Assembly (NCBI GenBank): GCA_034508935.3
Contig: CM067451.1
Coordinates: 43,930,804 to 43,994,803, forward strand
Source of the DNA: Berghia stephanieae
Lineage: Eukaryota; Mollusca; Gastropoda; Nudibranchia; Aeolidiidae
Length of the DNA: 64,000 nt
Direction: 5' to 3'
A program made the position numbers and the translations under genes. Position 1 is the stretch's first letter. Every line of letters begins with the position of its first letter. Below are positions 21,721 through 34,385 of this stretch, in pieces. The notes beneath the pieces were generated by a model. That model was not told where the DNA came from. It searched no databases and saw nothing but the letters and a program-made list of their open reading frames with translations.

Positions 21721-24700
21721 CCAATCAAAAAGAACCTTCGGAACGATCCTTTGATTCTGCCTTACCTGTTGCAAATGGAGATTGTAGATTCCCTGATTCT
21801 AGAAGATCCCATGGCATTACAAATGGTAAACCATCATTAGTTGAAGAATGGTCCTTACCAACTACAGTACTCCATAGTGACTCATACATACCCAACGTCA
21901 CACCAACTCAGGCACTCCAAAGTGACACATATGGACCCAATGTCACACCAACTCAAGCACTCCAAAGTGACACATATGGACCCAATGTCATACCAACTCG
22001 GGCACTCCAGAGTGACACATATGGACCCAATGTCATACCAACTCGGGCACTCCATACTGACACATACAGATCCAATGTCACACCAACTCAGGCACTCCAT
22101 ACTGACACATACAGATCCAATGTCCCACCAACTCAGGCACTCCATACTGACACATACAGATCCAATGTCCACCAACTCAGGCACTCCATACTGACACATA
22201 CAGATCCAATGTCCCACCAACTCAGGCACTCCAAAGTGACACATACAGATCCAATGTCCCACCAACTCAGGCACTCCATACTGACACATACAGATCCAAT
22301 GTCCCACCAACTCAGGAACTCCATACTGACACATACAGATCCAATGTCACACCAACTCAGGCACTCCATACTGACACATACAGATCCAATGTCCCACCAA
22401 CTCAGGCACTCCATACTGACACATACATACCCAATGTCACACCAACTCAGGCACTACATACTGACACATACAGATCCAATGTCCCACCAACTCAGGCACT
22501 CCATACTGACACATACAGATCCAATGTCCCACCAACTCAGGCACTCCAAAGTGACACATACAGATCCAATGTCCCACCAACTCAGGCACTCCATACTGAC
22601 ACATACAGATCCAATGTCAAACCAACTCAGGCACTCCATACTGACACATACATACCCAATGTCACACCAACTCAGGCACTCCATACTGACACATACATAC
22701 CCAATGTCACACCAACTCAGGCACTCCATACTGACACATACAGATCCAATGTCCCACCAACTCAGGCACTCCATACTGACACATACAGATCCAATGTCCC
22801 ACCAACTCAGGCACTCCATACTGACACATACAGATCCAATGTCCCACCAACTCAGGCACTCCATACTGACACATACAGATCCAATGTCACACCAACTCAG
22901 GCACTCCAAAGTGACACATACAGATCCAATGTCCGACCAACTCAGGCACTCCATACTGACACATACAGATCCAATGTCCCACCAACTCAGGCACTCCATA
23001 CTGACACATACATACCCAATGTCACACCAACTCAGGCACTCCATACTGACACATACAGATCCAATGTCCTACCAACTCAGGCACTCCATACTGACACATA
23101 CATACCAAATGTCCCACCAACTCAGGCACTCCATACTGACACATACAGATCCAATGTCCCACCAACTCAAGCACTCCATACTGACACATACAGATCCAAT
23201 GTCACACCAACTCAGGCACTCCATACTGACACATACAGATCCAATGTCTCACCAACTCAGGCACTCCATACTGACACATACAGATCCAATGTCCCACCAA
23301 CTCAGGCACTCCAAAGTGACACATACAGATCCAATGTCCCACCAACTCAGGCACTCCATACTGACACATACAGATCCAATGTCCCACCAACTCAGGCACT
23401 CCATACTGACACATACAGATCCAATGTCCCACCAACTCAGGCACTCCATACTGACACATACAGATCCAATGTCCCACCAACTCAGGCACTCCATACTGAC
23501 ACATACAGATCCAATGTCCCACCAACTCAGGCACTCCATACTGACACATACAGATCCAATGTCCCACCAACTCAGGCACTCCATACTGACACATACAGAT
23601 CCAATGTCCCACCAACTCAGGCACTCCATACTGACACATACAGATCCAATGTCCCACCAACTCAGGCACTCCATACTGACACATACAGATCCAATGTCCC
23701 ACCAACTCAGGCACTCCATACTGACACATACAGATCCAATGTCCCACCAACTCAGGCACTCCATACGTGACACATTAAGATCCAATGTCCACCACAACTC
23801 AGGCACTCCATACTGACACATACAGATCCAATGTCCACCAACTCAGGCACTCCATACTGACACATACAGATCCAAGTGTCCCACCAACTCAGGCACTCCA
23901 TACTGACACATACAGATCCATGTTCCACCAACTCAGGCACTCCATACTGACACATACAGATCCAATGTCCCACCAACTCAGGCACTCCATACTGACACAT
24001 ACAGATCCAATGTCCACCCAACTCAGGCACTCATCCATACTGACACATACAGATCCAATGTCCTACCAACTCAGGCACTCCATACTGACACATACAATCC
24101 CAATGTCCCACCAACTCAGGCATCCATACTGAACACATACCAGACACTCAATTGCCCATCCAACCTCAGGCACTCCATACTGACACATACAGATCCAATG
24201 TCCACCAACTCAGGCACTCCATACTGACACATACAGATCCAATGTCCCACCAACTCAGGCACTCCATACTGACACATACAGATCCAATGTCCACACCAAC
24301 TCAAGGCACTACCATACTGACACATACAGATCCAATGTCACACAACTCAGGCACTCCATACTGACACATACATCCAATGTCACACCAACTCAGGCACTCA
24401 TACTGACACATACAGATCCAATGTCACACCAACTCAGGCACTCCATACTGACACATACAGATCCAATGTCACACCAACTCAGGCACTCCATACTGACACA
24501 TACAGATCCAATGTCACACCAACTCAGGCACTCCATACTGACACATACGATCCAATGTCACACCAACTCAGGCACTCCATACTGACACATACAGATCCAA
24601 TGTCACACCCAACTCAGGCACTCCATACTGAACAATACAGATCCAATGTCCCACCAACTCAGGCACTCCATACTGACACATACAGATCCAATGTCCCACC

Positions 24701-27700
24701 AACTCAGGCACTCCATACTGACACATACATCCAATGTCCACAACTCAGGCACTCCATACTGACACATACAACCAATGTCCACCAACTCAGCACTCCTATG
24801 ACACTACAGACAATGTCCACCAACTCAGCACTCCTACTGCATAAATCCAATGTCCCCACTCAGGCACTCCATACTGACACATACAGATCCAATGTCCCAA
24901 CTCAGGACCAATGACACAACAGATCCAATGTCCCAAATCAGGCACTCCATACTGACACATACAGATCCAATGTCCACCACTCAGGCACTCCATACTGACA
25001 CATACATCCAATGTCCACCAACTCAGGCATCCATATGACACATACAGATCCAATGTCCCACAATCAGGCACTCATGACATCATACCAATGTCCCACAACT
25101 CAGGCACTCCATACTGACACATACAGATCCAATGTCCACCAACTCAGACTCATATGACACATACAGATCAATGTCCCACCACTCAGGCACTCCATACTGA
25201 CACATACAGATCCAATGTCCACAACTCAGGCACTCCATACTGACACATACAACCAATGTCCACCAATCAGGCACCATATGACACAACGATCAATGTCCAC
25301 CAACTCAGGCACTCAAGAACATACAGATCGTCCACAATCAGGCACTCCAACGACACATACAGTCAATGTCCACCAATCAGGCACTCCTACTGACACATAC
25401 AGATCCAATTCCCCACTCAGGCACTCCAACTGACACATACACAATGTCCAAACTCAGCACTCCATACTGACACATACAGATCCAATGTCCACCAACTCAG
25501 GCACTCCATACTGACACATACATACCAATGTCACCACTCAGGCACTCCATATGACACATACAGATCCATGTCCACCAACTCAGGCACTCCATACTGACAC
25601 ATACAGATCCAATGTCACACAACTCAGGCACTCCAACTGACACATACGATCCAATGTCCCACAACTCAGGCACTCCATACTGACACATACAGATCATTCC
25701 CACAACTCAGGCACCCATACTGACACATACAACCAATGTCCACAACTCAGGCACTCCATACTGACACATACAATCCAATGTCCACCAACTCAGGCACTCC
25801 ATACTGACACATACAACAATGTCCACCAACTCAGGCACTCCTACTGACACATACAGATCCAATGTCCACCAATCAGGCACTCCATACTGACACATACAGA
25901 TCCAATGTCCACCAACTCAGGCACTCCATATGACACATACAGATCCAATGTCCACCACTCAGGCACTCCATACTGACACTACAGATCCAATGTCCACCAA
26001 CTCAGGCACTCCAAGTGACACATACAGATCCAATGTCCACCAACTCAGCACTCCATATGACACATACAGATCAATGTCCCACCAACTCAGGCACTCCATA
26101 CTGACACATACAACCCAATGTCACACCAACTCAGGCACTCCATACTGACACATACAGATCCAATGTCCCACCAACTCAGGCACTCCAAAGTGACACATAC
26201 AGATCCAATGTCCCACCAACTCATGCACTCCATACTGACACATACAGATCCAATGTCCCACCAACTCAGGCACTCCATACTGACACATACATACCCAATG
26301 TCACACCAACTCAGGCACTCCATACTGACACATACAGATCCAATGTCCCACCAACTCAGGCACTCCATACTGACACATACATACCCAATGTCACACCAAC
26401 TCAGGCACTCCATACTGACACATACAGATCCAATGTCCCACCAACTCAGGCACTCCATACTGACAGATACAGATCCAATGTCACACCAACTCAGGCACTC
26501 CATACTGACACATACAGATCCAATGTCCCACAAACTCAGGCACTCCAGAGTAACTCATATAAACCCAATGTAACACCAACTCTATCGCACTATAGTGACT
26601 CATATAGATCTAGTGTCACAAAAAATCCAAATCTCCATAGTGACTTATATAGATCAAATGTCACACCCACCCCAAAACCTCCAATCGAGTTACAAGGACC
26701 TCCAAATCCTGGTTCTTCAGTGGACACAAATGGACCTCCTGGACCCCCAGGTCCAAATATTGGGGCAGCTCTACCCCCAACACCACAACCGAACGCACAG
26801 TGGCAATGCGATAACTCATCACCACCACCAAAATTGAATTTGGACAACTATAATTGTCCAAATGTCACACCCGAGCCTCCTGGACCCCCAGGTCCAAATA
26901 TTGGGGCAGCTCTACCCCCAACACCACAACCAAACGCAGAGTGGCAATGCGATACCTCATCACCACCACCAAAATTACATTTGGACAGCTATAATCTTCC
27001 ATCAGTAGACACAACTGGACCTCCTGGGCCTCCAGTTCCAAATATTGGGATGGTTCTACCTCCTCCACCTTCACAATCATTACTCCAACCAACACCACAG
27101 TTTGACAATATCGAGGGCCCAAGACTTGGCCCTTCAGACGTCACAAATGGACCTCCTGGACCACCAGGTCCAAAAATAATAATAGATGAAAAATCGAGCA
27201 ATTCACCTAGCGATCTTCCACCCCTCCTCCTCCCCCGCCACCTCCAGCATCTAATAGAAATTATTTCTCTTCTGGCTCTGAACGACACGACTCAGAAACC
27301 ACAACAACGTCGTCAAGACACTCAAGGGACAAAAATGGACCACTTGAACCCACAGAATCCAATCTATTAAGAGAAAGAACACATGACCTTCTACATGGGA
27401 TTGCACTACCTCCACTTCCCTCATTATCAACAACACCACGAGGATTACAGTGTGAAGATGACAGTTGTCCGATTGCAAAACCGCCTTCTACACCCCATTC
27501 TCTTGCATTAGACTTCTCGTTGAATCAATATTTCGTCACAGATGAAAGCCATAACCCTTTATGTATAATCGCTCTTCCTTCTCCACCTCCTGCAACATCA
27601 ACACCAATACCACCACCAGGTCTATATGTTGAAACAGATGGGAAATCAACCCCTTCATCTATTATTGCTCCACCTCCTCCTCCACCACCATCTCAGCCAA

Positions 27701-30402
27701 TAGTCTTATTTGTTCCAGCTCCATCACCACGTACCAATGTAATAGATGGGAAATCAACCCTTCACCTATTATTGCTCCACCTCCTCCTCCACCACCATCT
27801 CAGCCAATAGTCTTATCTACACATCCCCCAACATTTGTTCCAGCTCCATCACCACGTACCAATCTAATAGATGGGAAATCAACCCCTTCACCTATTAGTG
27901 CTCCACCTCCTCCTCCACCACCATCTCAGCCAATAGTCTTATCTACACATCCCCCAACATTTGTTCCAGCTCCATCACCACGTACCAATTTAATAGATGG
28001 GAAATCAACCCCTTCACCTATTATTGCTCCACCTCCTCCTTCACCACCAGCTCAGTCAATAGTCTTATCTACACATCCCCCAAAATTTGTTCCAGCTCTA
28101 TCACCACGTACCAATGTAATAGATGGGAAATCAACCCCTTCACCTATTATTGCTCCACCTCCTCCTCCTCCTCCTCCACCACCATCTCAGCCAATAGTCT
28201 TATCTACACATCCCCCAACATTTGTTCCAGCTCTATCACCACGTACCAATGTAATAGATGTGAAATCAACCCCTTCACCTATTAGTGCTCCACCTCCTCC
28301 TCCTCCACCACCATCTCAGCCAATAGTCTTATCTACACATCCCCAACATTTGTTCCAGCTCTATCACCACGTACCAATGTAATAGATGGGAAATCAACCC
28401 CTTCACCTATTATTGCTCCACCTCCTCCTCCTCCTCCTCCACCACCATCTCAGCCAATAGTCTTATCTACACATCCCCCAACATTTGTTCAAGCTCTATC
28501 ACCACGTACCAATCTAATAGATGGGAAATCAACCCCTTCACCTAGTAGTGCTCCACTTCTCCATCCTCCACCATCATCTCAGCCAACAGTCTTATCTACA
28601 CGTCCCCCAAAATTTGTTCCAGCTTCATCACCAGGTCCGCATGTTGCATTAAATGTGAAATCAACCCCTTCACCTCTTAGTGATCTACCTCAACCGCCAC
28701 ATCAACCAAAAATATTAGACTTGAATCAGTACGAAAATGAACAAAAATGGAAACCATCGCCTAACGCAGATTTGCCTTTACCACTTCTATCACCAGCACA
28801 CTGGGACATATCCCATCAAAACATTAAAGATGGCACGGAGTTTGATACCGAAGGAAACATCGAGCGCACAGCACTGAAGAACACCCCAAGCCCGAAACGA
28901 AAAAGATACCAGCAAACTGCTAACCCACCAAAAGATGATGTCAGAACAATCCCACCCCAGATATAAATGATGTCAATGATCCCCATTGCTCAAAATGTGA
29001 AATGCTAAAAAGGTCGGCTCCGTCTGAACCAAGGGAGCTTCACAAGGCCAGAATTCGTGTAAAGTCTTCATTAAGACGTCAAAGTTGTGGCATGTCGGAG
29101 CATGCACTTAGTAAATATCATAATAATCAAAATGCAATAAATGAAAATAGTGGTTTTCCTGGTCAACAAGGGGACACAACAGGCTTTCAAATGTACCCAA
29201 CAATGACCAAGCTGCCTGAAAAATACAAATCAGGTATAACATTAGGGGTCCAAAAAGAAACAAATCAATTTGAAACCGCACCACCTCCAGGTCGTCCAAG
29301 AAATGTATTTGTACCTTCACCACCTCCTGGTTTTTCAGGAAATGAATATGTACCTGCACCCCCTCCTGCTATGCCAACAAACGGATTTGTACGGGCACCA
29401 CCTCCTAGTTTCCCAAGAAATGAATTTGTAACTAAACCCTCCCTGGGAATAGGAGATGAATTTGTACCTGCACCACCTCCTGCTTTCGCAAGAAATGAAT
29501 ACGTACCTGCAACATCTACCGGAATTTCAGGAAATGAATTTGTACCTGCACCTCCTCCTGCTTCCGCAAGAAATGAATACGTACCTGCAACATCTACCGG
29601 AATTTCAGGAAATGAATTTGTACCTTCACCTCCTCCTGCTTTCGCAAGAAATGAATTTGGAATCATTCAGTTCCCAAATATAAATGAGCTTACTGAACTT
29701 CAGTGTCCGAAATGTGAAATGTTGGCTAATGCCGCTCAATCTGAAATCATAATTGAACCAGAATTTTCACCACCTCCGTGTCTCCTAAAAGATGAATGTG
29801 GGTCCGTTCCAACCCCTGGTTCATCAGGAGACAAATGTGAACCTGTACCACCTACTCCTAGTCGCTCAAAAGATAAATATGGACACGCCTCAACCCCTAC
29901 TCCTTCACAAAACACAAACGGGCTATCCGAACCTTTTGAACCGCCGAAAAGAATGTCACGCTTTGCAAATTTTAAAATATTTAACAAAACACCAAAGCCT
30001 AACTCTGAAAACAAAAGGACTCAACCGCGACAAAATGAAAGACCTCCCGAACGTCTGTCAGGCATCAAGGACAAGGAAACCTCTGGCCAATCGAATCTGT
30101 ATACTGTTGTCGATGAGTCACGAGACCAGAATGAGACTTTTGAATCTTCTGGACAGTTCGAACCTCAGAGTGATGCCGAAGAAATTGTGGGCATCCCAGA
30201 ACTCAGAAACAATACGAGCATAGATGCATCGGCGGATGGTGAAAAAGACCCTCAGGAAAAGCCAAAAAGCAGATTCCCGCGACGAAGCAAAAAGTCTCTT
30301 AAAGGCATCTCCAAAATTAACAAGATTTCACGAGTGGGACCAATTTCCGATCTGAAGTCTAACCTTGATCCCCGAGAGCACCTACCTTGTGTGATTTCTT
30401 AA
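21721..30402 (+). CDS. Exon 3 (very long last coding exon): 45-bp-repeat and proline-rich secreted protein
   Basis: The acceptor TTTTTCCCAG ends at 21720. The exon opens with ANQKEPSERSFDS, runs about 45 unique codons, then enters about 105 copies of a 15-residue repeat (consensus LHTDTYRSNVPPTQA; variants NVTPT create N-glycosylation sequons). After 26,540 come diverged repeats, GPPGPPGP stretches, a block of ~129-bp units (KSTPSPII then poly-Pro then SQPIVLSTHPP), a CSKCEML/CPKCEML motif pair, NEFVPAPPPA repeats and a basic tail ending LPCVIS at a TAA. Full length would be near 2,900 residues. No enzyme domain or later membrane segment was seen. The composition suggests a mucin-like or structural extracellular protein (shell, mucus, capsule or adhesive), which is inference. 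The frame changes near 22,168, through 23.76-26.09 kb, near 27,225, 27,752, 28,340 and 28,955; most sit in C runs or repeats, so sequence error is the favoured cause. Confidence 0.65.
21866..26665 (+). repeat. 45-bp coding tandem array (~105 units)
   Basis: The unit runs from ACTGACACATACAGATCC to GGCACTCCAT and is 45 bp, so length changes of whole units keep frame. Units between about 22,190 and 23,760 and between 26,090 and 26,540 are nearly identical; recurring variants are AAAGTGAC for ATACTGAC and ATACCC for AGATCC. Units at both edges are more diverged, the usual pattern of an array homogenised by unequal exchange. The unit is open in two forward and at least two reverse frames, so long shadow ORFs exist, for example a forward frame reading HQLRHSILTHTDPMS. 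The frame with real exon junctions at both ends is LHTDTYRSNVPPTQA. Confidence 0.95.
23760..26090 (+). other. Indel-dense stretch of the 45-bp array, probable consensus error
   Basis: Nearly every unit here has 1-4 missing bases (for example TACAACCAATG for TACAGATCCAATG, and CACTCCTAC for CACTCCATAC), while the sequence on either side is clean. Substitutions are not raised in step, only short deletions. The change is abrupt at both edges. This pattern fits poorly polished single-molecule reads in a tandem array better than biological decay. The unit count and reading frame here should not be trusted. Confidence 0.7.
27620..28660 (+). repeat. ~129-bp coding repeat, nine proline-rich units
   Basis: The unit starts GATGGGAAATCAACCCC and recurs near 27,640, 27,745, 27,868, 27,997, 28,124, 28,257, 28,385, 28,524 and 28,652. 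It encodes GKSTPSPIIAPPPP, then SQPIVLSTHPP and TFVPAPSPRTNVID. The spacing varies from 105 to 139 bp, mainly through the number of CCT proline codons. Single-C differences in two units shift the frame. Confidence 0.85.
29266..29665 (+). repeat. NEFVPAPPPA-type coding repeats
   Basis: About ten imperfect units alternate (R)NEFVPAPPPAFA with NEYVPATSTGISG. The pair around 29,490-29,560 is repeated almost exactly at 29,570-29,640, indicating recent duplication of a 78-bp block. The block lies between two Cys motifs (CSKCEML near 28,990 and CPKCEML near 29,705). Confidence 0.8.
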
Positions 30403-30857
30403 ATATTGTTAAATCGAATGCAATAATAAAATCTAAATGAAAACAATACATATATATTTTAAAAAGCACCATTTACAAAAGAAACAGGAAAAAGAATATT
30501 CAGTAAATAGACGTTTGAAAAACTATTTTTTAATCTTGTCTTTTTTTCTTCTTTGCTTTAGACTATAAAATAGATTTAGTAAATCTCTTTGAGTACGTTT
30601 AGTGGATATTGCGCTATATAAAAGCTCGAGTTTTTCTTTACAGTTTTTTTTAACCATTTTCAGATCATAAAATATGCACACGTCCATTCAAAGACGCCTA
30701 GCTATAGTAACATATTCAAACAGCAATCTTCAAATAATAAAGACAGCCATAAAAACTATACATTTGAATCGCGAGTTATGTAAAATGAATGTTTCTATTT
30801 TAGAAAAACTGGAACTGATAGTTCCAGATTCTTCACTGAGAAAGGTGGGTAAATTAC
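30403..30857. other. 3' flank of the repeat gene with a SINE-tail fragment
   Basis: No ORF of interest. Near 30,580-30,640 lies the motif CTCTTTGAGTACGTTTAGTGG followed by GCGCTATATAAA, the shared 3' tail of SINE and LINE copies elsewhere in the window. Confidence 0.5.
30425..30430 (+). promoter_or_regulatory. Candidate polyadenylation signal AATAAA
   Basis: A canonical AATAAA lies 22 bp after the stop codon of the repeat-protein gene. The following 3' region is AT-rich. It would give a very short 3' UTR; use of this site is inference. Confidence 0.45.
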
Positions 30858-31158
30858 TTACTTACTTACTAGGCCGCTCCTAGGGGCGCCCAACATGAGC
30901 CACAAGTCTTCGCCATTCTGTCCCGTCCTCCATAAGCGTACACTGCACCCGGTGTTGTCCATTTCTGTGTCATCTAGCAGACAGTCTATGTATGTTTTAT
31001 TCTGCCTGCCTCTGCTTCTGGTTCTCTCAAGTGGTTCCCATAGCACAAGACTGCTTGCAATCTCCTCCTTGTGTCTCCAGCTTTGCCCCGCAAGTCTCAG
31101 TCTTCTCTTCTGTATATTCGAGGTTACTGGGGTGAGGTCACTGTAGATTTCTTCATTG
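30858..31158 (-). mobile_element. LINE reverse-transcriptase C-terminal fragment
   Basis: The minus strand reads QKRRLRLAGQSWRHKEEIAS, LVLWEPLERTRSRGRQ.KTYIDCLLDDTE and, after a shift, a WRR/LV-like end. This is the familiar C-terminus of invertebrate endonuclease/reverse-transcriptase elements. Confidence 0.75.
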
Positions 31159-31454
31159 GGTAAATGTATAGCAGGAAAATTCGCCCTTTTTCAGGTCAAT
31201 GGTCTAGGTCTCTCTTGGGTGTGGCATTTTTTTTAAAAATAAGAAAACTGTTGGTTGTATCGTAACGAATGTGACGATTTTCCAATAGTTGGTAAGGAGA
31301 TGGTTAATTTCATAATTTTTATTGTGAAGTGCTTTAGTTTTGTCAAAGCAGTTCTCACCACTTTCATATCTGCTGAAACTTAGAGGGATTCAGCATTTAC
31401 GATAAACACAAATTTATCATTGTAATATGGAAGGGATTCATAAAGTTGTTTTCC

Positions 31455-31640
31455 ACCTACTCCTAGTCGCTCAAAAGATAAATATGGACAAGCCTCAACC
31501 CCTACTCCTTCACAAAACACAAAAGGGCTATCCGAACCTTTAGAACCGCCGAAAAGAATGTCACGCTTAGCAAATTTTATAATATTTAACAAAACACCAA
31601 AGCCTAACTCTGAAAACAAAAGGACTCAACCGCGACAAAT
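31455..31640 (+). pseudogene. Duplicate fragment of the repeat-gene last exon
   Basis: This copy begins CCACCTACTCCTAGTCGCTC and matches 29,848-30,032 with only a few substitutions (for example GCTTAGCAAATTTTATAAT for GCTTTGCAAATTTTAAAAT) and one lost base near its end. It stops abruptly at GCGACAAATGTAG. A half-copy of the TTAA MITE lies upstream (31,230-31,316). It is a recent duplication of part of a coding exon, 1.4 kb downstream of its source. Confidence 0.85.
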
Positions 31641-31747
31641 GTAGTGGTTCAATACCACACATACCTTTCCAAGGTCCAAATAGTATAACATTATATCACT
31701 GCATAAATTACAGGCAACAATGACAGGGAATAATTTGCCGGACGCCC

Positions 31748-32042
31748 TCGGAATTAGATTCAATAGTCTGATGTCACGTCGCCCAGCAACTGCGGCCATC
31801 GTGGTTCTAAACTAAGAAAATCGGTACTTTATATTCTTTATGCTGGCTAGAACTTTTCATATGACTTGTGATCAGAATGTGTAAAAGTCAAAACATGATC
31901 AGATCTATAATGTTTTTTTTTCATCTGTATACGCTTTTATGCTCGCGTCCGCCATTGTTCCGATAGTTTAGAACCAGTTACTAAGTTACCATACGTCATT
32001 ACGAGGGAAGTGACGTCATGACTGTTGAAGCGTATTACCATG
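31748..32042 (-). mobile_element. MITE family C copy
   Basis: Starts GGAATTAGATTCAATAGTC and ends AAGTGACGTCATGACTGTTG; the ORF region is degraded. Confidence 0.75.
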
Positions 32043-32179
32043 CAGCGGTCGGCTGTTACTGAGATCAAAGAGCAGGCCGCCGACTAACATATGACTGCAC
32101 TCTTAACTACGTTTTATAATATAATGTCACAAACAATCCATTTCTATATCAGATTACCACATTTGGGCTTTGGTGTTTT

Positions 32180-32290
32180 TGTGCGGCTATGTGGTCTAGT
32201 GGTATGACACTCGCTTTCGGATCGGAAAGTCCTGGGTTCGAGAATTCGCTACTCTTCCACTAATCTCATTCCCTATAAAGATCATCCACC
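32180..32290 (+). mobile_element. tRNA-derived SINE head (GTGGTCTAGTGG type)
   Basis: A box TGGTCTAGTGGTATG and B box GGGTTCGAG in tRNA-like spacing. Cut short after about 100 bp. Confidence 0.7.
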
Positions 32291-32317
32291 TCGCTCTTTT
32301 ACGTCCCATAACAGGAT

Positions 32318-32535
32318 TCAATTAGTCTGATGTCACGACCGCCCAGCAACCAGCAGCTTGGTTCTAAACAAAGGAAATCGGTACTTTAAATTCTTCATGC
32401 TGGCTAGAACGTTTTCACATGTCATGTGATCAGAATGTACAAAAGTCAAAACATGATCAGATTTATAATGTTTATCTCCTCTGGATACACTTTTATGCAC
32501 GTCGGATAAATATTTCCTAAGGGCGTTGGTAAGTT
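32318..32535 (-). mobile_element. MITE family C copy, right-truncated, ORF still open
   Basis: On the minus strand the frame reads LRKYLSDVHKSVSRGDK…HMTCENVLASMKNLKYRF without a stop until the usual end, although the ATG is gone. Confidence 0.75.
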
Positions 32536-32569
32536 GGTAACATCTGGGATGATTAAATTTTTAATTCAT

Positions 32570-32705
32570 AAAAGTGAGTGGAGCAGGCACTTATGTTGGT
32601 AACAACAAGAGATGAAGTGAGTAGGAAAGTGCTAGAAGACAATAGAGAATAAAAAAAATGTCTCGGGGGTGATGGGGGTTTGAACCTGCGACCTAATTGA
32701 TGATT
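32570..32705 (-). mobile_element. SINE fragment (GAGCAGGCAC body)
   Basis: AGTGAGTGGAGCAGGCACTT, GATGAAGTGAGTAGGAAAG and a GGTTTGAACCTGCGACC box; a second body piece is at 44,960-45,060 in the other orientation. Confidence 0.5.
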
Positions 32706-32937
32706 GAAGGAAAGAGCTAGAGGTAGACAAAGAATGACATATCTAAATAATCTAAGAATGGCCAAATGTGATTTTAAAAGCAACACAGATTTCATTTCAT
32801 GCACACTGCAGAGGATCGTGATTCGTGGACACAGCTGACCAGCAACGTGCTCAAGAGCACAAGCCACGATGGATGATGATCCTGCCTGTTTCGATTGTAG
32901 TAGATGGTATGAGAAGCAAGATAGGTTTGGTTTGTGT

Positions 32938-32998
32938 GTGTGTTGCTTTGGTGTGCGTGTGTGTGTGTGTGTGTGTGTCAGTGTGTATGTTTGTGTGA
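32938..32998. repeat. (TG)n, imperfect
   Basis: A LINE/SINE tail word (GCGCTATATAAG) follows at 33,070. Confidence 0.85.
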
Positions 32999-33104
32999 GT
33001 GAATGAGTATGTTTCAGCCAAAGTAATCTGTAATTTAAGCGCTTAGAGTCTGGTGTCTCGGAGTTATAGCGCTATATAAGTTTTCAGCATTATTATAATT
33101 TTTT

Positions 33105-33262
33105 ATCCATCCTGCTACTAAAATATTTATGCCACCTTATGATTCTATATGTAACCTATTCATTACTAGTACTAGGATAGACTGATTACATAAACACTTC
33201 CACGGATCCTGGAACCGAAAAAGTCGAGGGTGTGACGTCACGACATTGTCCCCCTATTATTG
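33105..33262 (+). repeat. Dispersed repeat family G, copy 2
   Basis: See 17,385-17,640; a TGACGTCA lies at 33,233. Confidence 0.55.
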
Positions 33263-33269
33263 AATGCCT

Positions 33270-33462
33270 ATAGATAGAACGAAGATGACGTCAATCGTGG
33301 TCTTCGTTATTGTTTTTGACATCCACGTTTATGAGTAATTCTCATTAAACTGTATTGACCAGACTATAAACGTTCATGGTTACACACAGTTTTGTGTGTT
33401 GGTCCGTTATACTTCCGGATTGCAATGTAGTGAGCTTCTTAGCCAAGCCCATTCTATCTATA
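33270..33462 (-). mobile_element. MITE family A copy
   Basis: Complete, from ATAGATAGAACGAAG to CCATTCTATCTATA. Confidence 0.85.
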
Positions 33463-33848
33463 TTCAGCAGAAGGGTACCCGTCTTTGCTGTGACCGGTGC
33501 ATCATAAAACACAAACAATAAACAGCCATTATATTATATTTCTTTGAACCAAAAAACAAACAAAAAATACACGACAACAACAACAATAAAAGTGACAGAC
33601 ACAATTTTCATTTTTATCATTACGAATAATTTTTGTTTTTTTATTTCTAATCTATTTTCAAAATGGTTGTCGAATCAATTAAGACAAAATAAATAAATAA
33701 AAAATTAAGAATACACCAACAAAGAAATCACTAAAATGTGTTATTTTTGTACAAGGTTTTATATCTTGATTTTTAGCACAAGGGACACTTCTTCTCTATT
33801 CGTTCGTCTTGGCCTCTGACAATCTCAGCACGTCTCATCTGTAAGTAT

Positions 33849-33928
33849 AGAAGGAACGAAATTGACGTCACTCAGCTCTTTGTTATTGATTCATTTAAGA
33901 CCGTGTGTTAGTAATATCTTTTCATTAA
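33849..33928 (-). mobile_element. MITE family A fragment
   Basis: Left end only (GAACGAAATTGACGTCACTC), merging into the (GAT)n tract. Confidence 0.6.
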
Positions 33929-33929
33929 A

Positions 33930-33938
33930 TAATGATGT

Positions 33939-34002
<64 letters not shown>

Positions 34003-34003
34003 A

Positions 34004-34047
<44 letters not shown>

Positions 34048-34111
34048 AATGATGATGATGAAGATGATGATGATGATGATGATGTTGATGATGATGATGA
34101 TGATGATGGTA

Positions 34112-34166
<55 letters not shown>
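33930..34166. repeat. (GAT)n
   Basis: 237 bp; open as poly-Asp or poly-Met on the plus strand, which is a repeat artefact. Confidence 0.95.
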
Positions 34167-34385
34167 CTATTATTATCATTAATCTAAAAACGATAATGAT
34201 TTGAGTTTAAAATACAAGAATTGACAATTTATTACTAAAAATGGAGTGTGACTGTCTCAGATTGTGTTCCGAAAATTCCATGGTCGCACTCAGGGTGCAT
34301 TTAGCGGTCCGGCCGTAATGGGTCTTGTTAATTGAGCTTTTATAAAGGGCATTATCCACTAAATTTGCTCAAAGTGCTTTACTAG

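Noticed and set aside
22133-26533. Long open frames on the minus strand across the 45-bp array (for example MECLSWWDIGSVCVS repeats)
   Set aside because: They are shadows of a repeat that is open in several frames; no start context, splice sites or unique flanking coding sequence supports them.
32185-32250. Possible true tRNA gene
   Set aside because: A and B boxes are present but no acceptor stem pairs, and the same head recurs in several SINE copies.
33862-34204. Poly-Asp, poly-Met and poly-Ile ORFs
   Set aside because: Products of the (GAT)n microsatellite.
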